A stretch of DNA of 38,110 nucleotides, from the NCBI GenBank assembly GCA_048213135.1, contig PS015348.1, forward strand, positions 25,786 to 63,895, written 5' to 3'. Below the pieces are notes generated by a model. It did no database searches and had not been told where the DNA came from. It worked only from the letters and a program-made list of their open reading frames with translations. Of the stretch, positions 1-9,100 are shown piece after piece. The position numbers and the translations under genes were made by a program. The stretch is from Reclinomonas americana ATCC 50394. Lineage: Eukaryota; Jakobida; Jakobea; Jakobida. Each line of letters starts with the position of its first letter. Positions within the stretch are counted from its first letter, which is position 1.

Positions 1-728
1 TCTTTGAGAGTGCGAGGAAATCGAGAGAGAGAGAGAGAGAGAGAGCGATGAGAATGAACGGGAAGACCCAGCTTGCTCAGTCAGCGTTCTCCTTTGTCTT
101 CTTTCTGTCTCTATCTCTGTGTGTTTTTCTGTCTCTCTCCCTGTCTTGCTCATGCCCTCTCCTCTTTTCTGTGAGAATGCAAGGAGATTGAGAGAGAGCG
201 AAGGGAGACTCAGCTTGCTCTCGCTCGGAGTCGCAGTCTTCTTCTTCTTTTCCTCTCTCCGTCGTACATTATCTCTCTTGCTTCCTCTCTCCCTCCTCCT
301 TCTTCTTCTTCGCATTCCTGTCCTTGCATTCGTCTTCGTCTCCCTCCGCATCCTGACGACAGCTACCACGACGTCCTACTCTTCTTCTTCTCCCCCTCCT
401 CCTCTTTTCATCCTCATTCTTCTCATCCTTCTCGTTCTTCGAATTCACTTCTTGATCTGTTCTTGTGCTATTATTGCTGTTGTTCTTATTCTTCTTCTTT
501 CTCCTCCTCCGTCTCCTCTTCTTCTTCCTCCTTTTCCTCTTCTTCATTTCCTCCTCCCCGTCTTCTTTCTCCTCCTCTCTCGCTCTGTCTCTTCCTCCCC
601 CTCTACTCCCTTCCTTTCCCGTTCCTCCCTTCACCCTTCCCCCTTCCCCCTTACCGCCCTTCCCCCTTCCCCTTTGCCCCCCTTCCCCCCTCCCTCACCC
701 TCCCCCATTCCCCTTCTCCACCCCACAG
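1..728. repeat. Simple-sequence and pyrimidine-rich tract before the GST exon
   Basis: The stretch opens with a (GA)n run at about 23-45. A short motif ending in CAGCTTGCTC occurs at about 68-79 and again at about 213-222, each time after a GA-rich run, so the first 230 bases look like two diverged copies of one unit. From about 240 to 728 the + strand is almost pure pyrimidine (TTC, TCC, then CCCCTT), ending in CCCCACAG at 721-728, a good splice acceptor. I read at least the 3' part as intron of the glutathione S-transferase gene. Long reading frames here encode only Ser/Leu/Phe/Pro strings and are not genes. The first exons of the GST gene were not found and may lie upstream of the window. 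Confidence 0.6.
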
Positions 729-1263
729 ACACCGACGGCATTTGCATGCACAACTCCATCGCCATCACCCAATTCCTCGAAAACCGCTACCCCAAAACAG
801 GCACCCGCCTCGTGCCCGAGGGACGCCGAAAGCAAGTGGCTGTCATGGTACCCCCTCATCCATTTCCATTCTTCCCCCTTCCCCCTTCCCCCTCACCTCT
901 TACTTCACCAGAACCTCGTCCGCGAATGCCACTCCCTCGACACGGCGGTCCTCCCGTCCCTCCGCGACGCCATGGCCGTGGCGGCCGGCACCTCCGCCGC
1001 ACCCAGTGCCTCCGTGGCTACGCGCACCACCCGCGCCATCGAGCGGGAGCTGGATGTGTGGGAGCAGCACTGCAAGGACGCCAATCCACACACGTCGTCA
1101 TCGACGCTGCACATGCTGGCCGGCCAGGAGGAGGTGTCGCTGGCCGACATGTGCGTGTTTCCCGTCATTGCCGCACTCGTCGAGAGCAACCTCGTGCCCG
1201 AGCTGGCCACCACTCACCCACAGTTGCGTGCATTCATTTCTAGCCGGAGGGGGTTTCATTTTT

Positions 1264-1265
<2 letters not shown>
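729..1265 (+). CDS. Glutathione S-transferase, 3' exons (5' part missing)
   Basis: Two exons are visible: 729-847 and 912-1265, separated by a 64-base intron (GTACCC...TTCACCAG) that moves the frame, and ending in TAA at 1263. The first exon carries the end of the thioredoxin-like GST domain: residues SIAITQFLE followed by RYP are the glutathione-binding 'E/D-S-xAI-xxYL' region. The second gives the all-helical C-terminal domain, with the pattern MLAGQEEVSLADMCVFP, where the S/T-L-A-D-M motif is the conserved GST N-capping box. GSTs conjugate glutathione to electrophiles or isomerise them, usually in the cytosol. About 158 residues are present; typical GSTs have 200-230, so roughly the first 50 residues with the catalytic Ser/Tyr/Cys are absent. 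The class (theta, zeta, omega or eEF1Bgamma-like) cannot be decided without the N-terminus. Confidence 0.8.
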
Positions 1266-1298
<33 letters not shown>

Positions 1299-1686
1299 GA
1301 ACGATACAAAATTCTAACAACACACACAAACACAGTCTCTGGCGGTGGTACCAGCACCTGGCGACACGCGAGTCGATTCAGCGGTCGTGGTGGGTGTCGC
1401 CATTCCACGCTCACAGACTATAGGGGATTGCGCGGAGTTGAGACAGGGAGTGTGGATTAAAAAGGAGAGAAGAGAATGAGAGAGGGAGGGAGAGAGAAGA
1501 AAATATGTCCGCGTCGCCGATCTGTGCAAACAAATGTGTGAGTAAGAGAGTGCACGCGAGAGGGTAAGCATCTTGAAACGGAGAGAAGAGAGAAAGCACG
1601 CTATGCTGATAGAAAATGCGTGCAAAGTACGTGTGAGCAAGAGAGTGCACGGTGCACACACAGATATGCACATTCCCGACATCCAG

Positions 1687-1733
<47 letters not shown>

Positions 1734-2563
1734 TCACCCCCTCACATAAACACACGCGAGAGAGAAAGCTGAGATTTTGTGCACTACGAAGTACATGACG
1801 GAGACTGAACTCTGAGTGACAGATGGAGGGAGAGAGAAGTAAGCATGCGCATCGCCGATCTCCAAGCTGTGCAGACAAGCAGCCACACTTTCTCTCACGA
1901 GAGAGTAAGCTTCTTCGTGTGCACCTGAAGAATGCTCTCTGAGTGGGAAACAGAGAGAGAAGACGGCAACGCCGATCTACAATCTGTGCAAGAGAGTGCG
2001 TGGCAAACACACATGCACCTTCCCGACATGCAACCATTCTCTCGCTCTCGTATCACCCTCCCTCAGACACGTAAACACACACTCGCGAGGTGCACTTGGA
2101 AAATACTCAGGAGAATGTCCTCTGACTTAGCGACAGAGAGAGAGAGGAGAGAGAAGAACAAGCGCGCCACATCGATCACCAAGCTGCGCAAACACACACA
2201 TACACATGAGGGACAAGCAGCCACTCTCTTTTCCTCTCACAAACGAAACACGCGAGAGAGAAAGCTGAGTTTGCAAGCTTCTCTCTGATGCTCTGAGTGC
2301 GAGACAGAAAGAGAAGAGAGATAGCGCGGCACGCCGATCGCCATGCTGTGCAAACCACATACGGCTAACAGAGCGCACGAAGCACAGACACGCAGCTTTC
2401 CCTTTCTCTCTCTTGCACTCTCTCCCTCTCCCTCCTCTCCCTCTCCCTATCCCTCCCTCGCACTCCCTCCCTCCCTCTCCCTCCCCCCTTCCCCCTTCCC
2501 CTCCCTCCCCCTCCCCCTCCCCTCTCCCTTTCCCCTTCCCCTTCCCACCCACCTTCCGCCCTT
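1266..2563. repeat. Degenerate ~120-200 bp tandem repeat with CAA, CT and GA microsatellites
   Basis: Directly after the GST stop lies (CAA)n at about 1266-1297. From about 1430 to 2400 a diverged unit recurs: a GAGAGA-rich segment, then GCCGATC followed within a few bases by CTGTGCAAAC, then an ACACACAC-rich segment. Anchors are near 1516, 1854, 1971, 2172 (as ATCGATC) and 2333, so spacing is irregular (about 117-201, with one double step of 338). A (CT)n run occupies about 1688-1729. From 2400 to 2560 the + strand is a CCCTCC/CCCCTT tract. Reading frames in this area change frame with each unit and show no domain. I see no gene here. Confidence 0.6.
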
Positions 2564-3429
2564 CTACTTGCGCACTCCTGCCGACTCCCCACCCACCGTG
2601 TACCCCGGCACAATCGTCTGCCGCCGCGGTGGCGAGTCCGACGCCAGCATGGGACCGCGAATGGTCACACCCGGCAACTCAAACGGCACCTGCAAATACT
2701 CGAGCAGCATGAAAACCGACTGCTTGGTGTCGTCGGTCGGCAGCGTGCAGTCGAACACCTCGTCGGCCACCATGCGCTCGTAGATCCGCTCAATGTCGTC
2801 GACAAACGTGTTGTCGCGCTCGCCCAACTTGGCGCGAATCTGCGCGGCGTCGGCGCCCGCGTCCGACAGTTCCCGCTCGTACCGCTCCTGCAGGCGCATC
2901 TTTTGCACCCAGTCGGTGGCCTGGCACAGCACGTAGCTGCAGTGGAAGGCGCCGTCGACGGCGCGCGCAATGTCGGCCCAGTAGTCGAGGGCGCGCTCGN
3001 NNNNNNNNNNNNNNNNNNNNNNNNNNNNNNNNNNNNNNNNNNNNNNNNNNNNNNNNNNNNNNNNNNNNNNNNNNNNNNNNNNNNNNNNNNNNNNNNNNNN
3101 NNNNNNNNNNNNNNNNNNNNNNNNNNNNNNNNNNNNNNNNNNNNNNNNNNNNNNNNNNNNNNNNNNNNNNNNNNNNNNNNNNNNNNNNNNNNNNNNNNNN
3201 NNNNNNNNNNNNNNNNNNNNNNNNNNNNNNNNNNNNNNNNNNNNNNNNNNNNNNNNNNNNNNNNNNNNNNNNNNNNNNNNNNNCTGCTGGCGCGGGCGTA
3301 GACGCCGGGGGTGAGGAGGGAGCGGTCGAAAAAGGCCACGCCGTTTTTCACCGAGGAGGGGTTGGCTTGCCAGAGGCGGGAGATCTCCGTCATGCGTTCC
3401 ATGTAGTGGGCGGCCCAGAGGAGGGACAT
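2564..3429 (-). CDS. Uncharacterised protein, interrupted by an assembly gap
   Basis: I do not recognise this protein. Reading the minus strand, an ATG at 3429 in a good context (gccgccATGt) opens a frame with about 48 residues before the N run at 3000-3283, including GVAFFDRSLLTPGVYARAS. After the gap the frame continues from 2999 to a TAG at 2564-2566 with about 144 residues, rich in charged helical sequence (for example RLQERYERELSDAGADAA) and a more hydrophobic end. The two halves are in different frames across the 284-base gap, so the gap length is only an estimate or hides an intron. Upstream of the ATG, a CTAG after a pyrimidine tract (around 3459) could be a splice acceptor, so the true start may be further upstream. 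Codon use and composition are unlike the surrounding low-complexity DNA, which supports a real gene. Confidence 0.6.
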
Positions 3430-4862
3430 GGCGGCGGAGGTGGGGGGGAGGGGGTACTAGAAAGGGGAAGGGGAAGGGGAAGGCAAGTGAGAAGGCGAGG
3501 CAACGAGTGGTCTCGCTCTATAGTTCTCTCCAGTGCGCTAGCCTACGTCTCTCTCTCTGTCACCCTCTCTGTCTCTCTCCAACTCTTTCGNNNNNNNNNN
3601 NNNNNNNNNNNNNNNNNNNNNNNNNNNNNNNNNNNNNNNNNNNNNNNNNNNNNNNNNNNNNNNNNNNNNNNNNNNNNNNNNNNNNNNNNNNNNNNNNNNN
3701 NNNNNNNNNNNNNNNNNNNNNNNNNNNNNNNNNNNNNNNNNNNNNNNNNNNNNNNNNNNNNNNNNNNNNNNNNNNNNNNNNNNNNNNNNNNNNNNNNNNN
3801 NNNNNNNNNNNNNNNNNNNNNNNNNNNNNNNNNNNNNNNNNNNNNNNNNNNNNNNNNNNNNNNNNNNNNNNNNNNNNNNNNNNNNNNNNNNNNNNNNNNN
3901 NNNNNNNNNNNNNNNNNNNNNNNNNNNNNNNNNNNNNNNNNNNNNNNNNNNNNNNNNNNNNNNNNNNNNNNNNNNNNNNNNNNNNNNNNNNNNNNNNNNN
4001 NNNNNNNNNNNNNNNNNNNNNNNNNNNNNNNNNNNNNNNNNNNNNNNNNNNNNNNNNNNNNNNNNNNNNNNNNNNNNNNNNNNNNNNNNNNNNNNNNNNN
4101 NNNNNNNNNNNNNNNNNNNNNNNCTCTCGAATTCCTTCTTTCTATCTTCTGTCGCTTCGTGCTCTGCGGCCTGCATGTGCGTGGTTACGCTCCACCTGCG
4201 TTACTCCCTTTGTCTGTAGTGCACAAGATCATTGATCGCCATGCGCAACTGCATGCGAGTGCGTGCAACAAGCGGTGATCATTTGCGCGCTATATCCTGT
4301 GTGCTTCTCTGTCACTGTGTGCGTTCTCTTGTTTCCTGCTCTGCTCTCTTCACGGCACATGGTGAGTTCTGTTGGCTGCAGAGCTCTCTCTCTCTCTCTC
4401 AATTCGTCTGGCTCTCTTCACTCCTTGCTTCTTCTTCTTCTTCTTCTTCTCTCATTTGTTCTTCTTCTCCTTCTTCTTATTCCTCTTCTTCTTCTTCTCC
4501 ATCCTCCTCCCTCCTCCTCCTCTTCTTCTTCTCATTTGTTCTTCTCCTTCTTCTTCTTCTTCTTCTCCACCTTCCTCCCTCCTCCTCCTCCTACTCCTCC
4601 TCTTCTTTGTTCTTCTCCTTCTTCTTCTTCTTCTTCTTTTCCTCTCCCTGTGTCCTAGTACCTCTTTTCCTCACTCTCTGCTCGTCTGTTCTTTTCAGTG
4701 CCTGCTTGCTTCTTCTTCTTCTCATCTCCCTGTGTCCTTGTGCCTCTTTTCCTCAACTCTCACTGTCTGCTCGTCTGTCTGGTTCTCATTACTGCTCTCG
4801 TCTTCTTCTCTTGCTTCTTCCTTTCTTCTCATTCTTCTCCTGTGCTGCTCTCTTTCTTTCTT
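3430..4862. repeat. Gap and (TTC)n/(TCC)n low-complexity DNA
   Basis: A CT-rich stretch leads into a 533-base N run at 3591-4123. From 4124 to about 4370 the DNA is mixed sequence without a convincing reading frame; it contains an ATCGCCATGCGCAACTGCAT-like segment resembling the repeat anchors around 2333. From about 4375 to 4860 the + strand is dominated by TTC, TCC and CTT triplets. All long frames here translate to Ser/Leu/Phe strings and carry no domain. Nothing else is supported. Confidence 0.6.
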
Positions 4863-4881
4863 TCTTTCTTTCTTTCTCTCT

Positions 4882-4933
<52 letters not shown>

Positions 4934-4961
4934 NNNNNNNNNNNNNNNNNNNNCGTAGTAC

Positions 4962-5010
<49 letters not shown>

Positions 5011-5134
5011 CACACACACACAAAGACACACACACAAAGACACAAGAAGACACACAATGACATACACACATACACACACACACACAAAGACACACAAAGA
5101 CACACACACACACAAAGACACACACACGTATACA

Positions 5135-5175
<41 letters not shown>

Positions 5176-5200
5176 ACAACGAGTGAGACAACACACACAC
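4849..5200. repeat. Compound (TTTC)n-(CT)n-(CA)n microsatellite with a gap
   Basis: A (TTTC)n run at about 4855-4877 passes into (CT)n to 4933, then a 20-base N run at 4934-4953, then (CA)n and CACAAAGA-type repeats to about 5175. The 20-base gap sits exactly where pyrimidine repeat changes to CA repeat, as expected where short reads cannot be joined. Confidence 0.85.
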
Positions 5201-5416
5201 CGCGAGGCATGTCACTCTCTCTCTCTCTTTCTTTGTGACACTCACCGCCCTCTTTGCGTTTACTTTGCGCATCGCGGATCATTGGTGAGCTGAATGCGCG
5301 TGTGAACGCTGGTGCTCGAGGGCACGCGAGGCGGCCAACGCGTGACAAGAACATTGCGGGAAAGAGAGTGGAAGTCGATGTCGACGTGGGACTGATGAAG
5401 TTGTGGTCACTTGTGC
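5201..5416. other. No gene seen
   Basis: About 200 bases of ordinary composition between the CA microsatellite and the ~155 bp repeat. An open frame at 5254-5463 has no recognisable domain and runs into the repeat, so I do not call it. Nothing else is visible. Confidence 0.4.
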
Positions 5417-5736
5417 GTTGTTTTGAAGACTGTCGCGTCGTGTATGCGCTGAGGGTCACATAAGAGACGCCCTTTGTTTTGCCTAATAGCTGCAGAGTGG
5501 CCGACGACGTCGTGTGACAGGATGCACACAAAAACACGACAATTCGTGACAGGAATTCTTTTGTGCATACGCAACGCACGCTGTTTTGAAGTCGTGTACG
5601 CACCGAGGTTTAACATTTGAGACGCTCTCATGTTTGCTTTGGGATGCAGAGTCGCTGCCGACGTCGCGTGACAGGATGCACACAGGAACACGACAATTCG
5701 TGACAGGAATTGTTTTGTGCATGCACAACGCACGCA
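5417..5736. repeat. Two-copy ~155-165 bp tandem repeat with hairpins
   Basis: Two units, about 5417-5581 and 5582-5736, share GACAGGATGCACACA, then ACACGACAATTCGTGACAGG, then TTTTGTGCAT and CAACGCACGC. The second unit contains a perfect 7-bp-stem hairpin at 5693-5713 (ACAATTC, loop GTGACAG, GAATTGT), immediately followed by a 14-bp perfect palindrome TTGTGCATGCACAA at 5715-5728. The first unit has the same hairpin with one mismatch and a degenerate palindrome. The repeat lies just upstream of the NACHT gene. Confidence 0.8.
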
Positions 5737-6130
5737 CAATGTCGGTGCGTGTTTTTTCCTGTGTGTTCTGTCGTTGCTCTTGCTGTGTGTTTGACTCGTC
5801 GCGTGGCAGTTCTCTGTTCGTGTGAGTGCGGCACATGATTCGTCGCTGTCGGTGATGGTGGAGGGCATGTCGACTNNNNNNNNNNNNNNNNNNNNNNNNN
5901 NNNNNNNNNNNNNNNNNNNNNNNNNNNNNNNNNNNNNNNNNNNNNNNNNNNNNNNNNNNNNNNNNNNNNNNNNNNNNNNNNNNNNNNNNNNNNNNNNNNN
6001 NNNNNNNNNNNCTGGCATCGCAGCGCCTTGGAGCGGGAAGCGCGGTTTGTTTGTCGGCAGTCGTTGCCTTCACGTTTCATCTCTCACCGTCTGCTGTGCC
6101 CACAGCTTGATCAACTTCAATCGTATCAAC
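5737..6130 (+). other. 5' flank of the NACHT gene, with a gap and probable leader intron
   Basis: This stretch holds a 136-base N run (5876-6011) and no separate gene. A frame open from 5822 through the gap to the NACHT gene is fortuitous upstream of 6131, because N bases cannot show stops. The sequence CTGTGCCCACAG ending near 6102 resembles a splice acceptor, so the 5' UTR of the NACHT gene may be spliced here. Confidence 0.4.
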
Positions 6131-9100
6131 ATGGCCTTCGAGGCGGTGGAAGAGGCCGTGCGTCTGCGCTGTCAACGAGCACTGGCTCAGTTCAGTCGCG
6201 ATCATCCCGATTTTGATGTGCGGGCGTGGGTGCCAAGCTTCACGCCTGCTGGGATGAATGCAGTGACAGTGAAGGCATGGCGTGAGCGACATGCTCCACT
6301 TGATCCCTCACGAGTCAAGTTGTTCGAGGAGAAGCAGCCTGTAATGTTGGCATGGCATGCTGCATTCGACTCCGACCCCTCATCCGACCCTCCGTGTGAC
6401 GGATTGGATACGACGGCACTGCACACCATCATGCTTTATGGTGGCTTTGTTCAGGATGACGGTCGCAAGCTGCTGCTGTTTGACTGTGCCGATGAACGGA
6501 AGGCTGTGCAGGAGCTTCACAGTGTCAGAAACAAGTTGAAGCACGATGAGATGACATTGACAGCTGTCACTGTGCAGCATTACCTTGGTGACGGCGGTGT
6601 TTTCCTCTCCATCCTCTCTCGACTGCAGCTGGCGGCCGATGAGCGTGCTCGATTCTGTGGTCGTATCTGTGAGGCACGCCACGCTCGTCACATTGTAGAT
6701 ACATTCGAGGAGCGACTGAATCAGCTGGCTGTCCGTGAGATGGTCTATTATCACGAAGACGAGAGTGTGCGCAAGGACATGCAGATGTATGTGCCACTGC
6801 TGTGCTCCCGTGATCGTGACGTCTCATCGCAAGACAAGATGGCGGATCTGTTGACGGAGGTGGATGTCTTCCTCTCCAACGCCAACACCACTCAGCGTGT
6901 GTTGATGCTGTTTGGCAACAGTGGTGCCGGCAAGACCACCACCATGTCGGTGCTGGCCGAGCGAGCGTGGCGACAGTGGCAGACGGGAGTGAGTCGACGG
7001 GTGCCTGTGCGTGTGCCTCTTGGTACACTGCGCAATGCCGACGAGCGATTGTTGGAGGAGGCACTGGAGCGACTGTCGCCCGAGTTGGGATTCAGCGAGG
7101 CGGATGTGCGACGATTGAAGGACGAGTCACTGCTGTTGTTGCTTGACGGGTACGACGAGTTATATCATGGTGTGAATCTGTTTGTCAAGAACCAGCTGGA
7201 TGTGTGTCGCGATGTGAAGGTGATAATCACCTGTCGCGGCGATTACGCACTGACGGCACTGGGTAGCGCGACGCAGTATCGAAGGTACTTTGCACCGGTG
7301 GATGCAAGAGGACAGTTGTGCATGCAGCAGCTGATGGAGCGACACATTGCGCCGTTCAACAAGGAGCAGATTGAGGAGTACTTTGGGCGACTGGTGCAAC
7401 TGGGTGGTGCTGACGGTGATGGCGAAGTGCGGTGGTCGACTGCCGAGGAGTACATTCGTGCATTGAAGAGTGTACATGGACTTGATGCACTGGTGGCGAA
7501 TCCATTCATGCTGACAGTGGTGGCTCGTGTGTTGCCGCAATTGGTGGCGAGTGGAGTGCAGCGACCGACTCGGTGCGATGTGTTTGACCGCTTCATTCGA
7601 CAGTGGATTGAGAGAGAGCAGGAGAGGCAGGCTCGTCTTGGTGCAGAACTTGTGCCGAGTGAGGAGACGTGTTTGGCATTCTGTGAGGGACTGGCGCGGT
7701 TGATGCACGAGCGGAATGTGGTGCGCGTGTCGGTGATGTCGATAAGTTCAATTGATGGCGGTGAGGAGGAGGATGATTTTGGCGGCGCTCCACTCGCCTT
7801 GCGACGAGTGGAGGAGGCACCGTTTGACAAGTTTCTCGGGCACAAGAATCAGCATGTGCGAGTGTGCTGTCCGATTGTGCGACGGTATGGGACGACGCAG
7901 TGGGGTTTCGTGCATCTGTCCTTGCTCGAACATTGTGTGGCACGGCATGTGTTTGCGTGGGAGACATGGGATGAGGAGATGAGATTGACGATGCAAGATG
8001 TGCAGCAGCATGTGTTAGCAGTGCGATTGCTGAATGATCGACCGTCGTTGGTGGAGCAGATTGCCGAGGTGGTGCGACGGTCTCCTGCGTTGCAAGCGAG
8101 ACTGTGGGAGGTGATTCTGTTGTCGCGGGTGGTGGATGAGGAGCGCGTGGTAACGGCGGCGGCGAATGCAGCGACGGTGTTGTGTGCAGCACAAGTGTCG
8201 TTGAGTGGGCGAGATCTGTCTGGTGTGCGAGTGAGGGGTGCGGATTTGAGGGACGCGGTGATGCACAGGACGGTGTGGAGGGGAGCGGATTTGCGAGGTG
8301 TGAATGTGTGCATGGCGTTTGCGAGGGAGGCGGATTTCAAAGGGGCGGATGTGTCGGGTGTGAAGTGGCCGAGGATGCCCATAGTGGGTCACACGGATGG
8401 GGTGTATGCAGTAGCAGTGACACCAGATGGTCAGCACATTGTGAGCGGTAGCGATGACGGTACTGTACGAGTGTGGTTGGTGGTAAGCGGCGAGGAGGTG
8501 CGTCGACTGGAAGGCCACACGAGTGCGGTGTGCGCAGTAGCTGTGACACCCGATGGCCAGCATATCGTGAGTGGCAGTGAGGACAAGACTGTACGGGTGT
8601 GGTCGGTGGCGAGTGGCGAGGAGGTGCGCCGACTGGAGGGCCACACGAGTTATGTGAATGCAGTGGCAGTGACACGCGATGGTCAGCACATTGTGAGTGG
8701 CAGTTTGGATGAGACTGTACGAGTGTGGTCAGTGGCAAGTGGTGAGGAGGTGCGCCGACTGGAAGGTCACATGAGTGCAGTATTAACAGTGGCAGTGACA
8801 CTCGATGGCCAGTACATTGTGAGTGGCAGTTGGGACACAACTGTGCGAGTGTGGTCTGTGGCAAGTGGTGAGGAGGTGCGCCGACTGGAAGGTCACATGA
8901 GTGCAGTATTAACAGTGGCAGTGACACCCGATGGCCAGCACATTGTGAGCGGCAGTTTGGACAAGACTGTGCGAGTGTGGTCAGTGGCAAGTGGCGAGGA
9001 GGTGCGACGGTTCGAGGGACACACTGACTACGTGTTCTCTGTCGTTGTCGCTCCCGATGGCCAGCATATTGTGAGTGGGAGCAGGGACGCCACCGTGCGT

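Noticed and set aside
119-1243. Three long overlapping plus-strand frames in the CT-rich tract
   Set aside because: They encode Ser/Leu/Phe/Pro strings from simple repeats; only their ends coincide with the GST exons.
4232-5293. Long frames through (TTC)n, (CT)n and (CA)n repeats on both strands
   Set aside because: They are translations of microsatellites (TH, RE and CV runs) and cross an N gap; no domain is present.
5822-6130. Extension of the NACHT frame upstream to 5822
   Set aside because: It passes through 136 N and non-coding-like sequence; the ATG at 6131 follows a probable splice acceptor.
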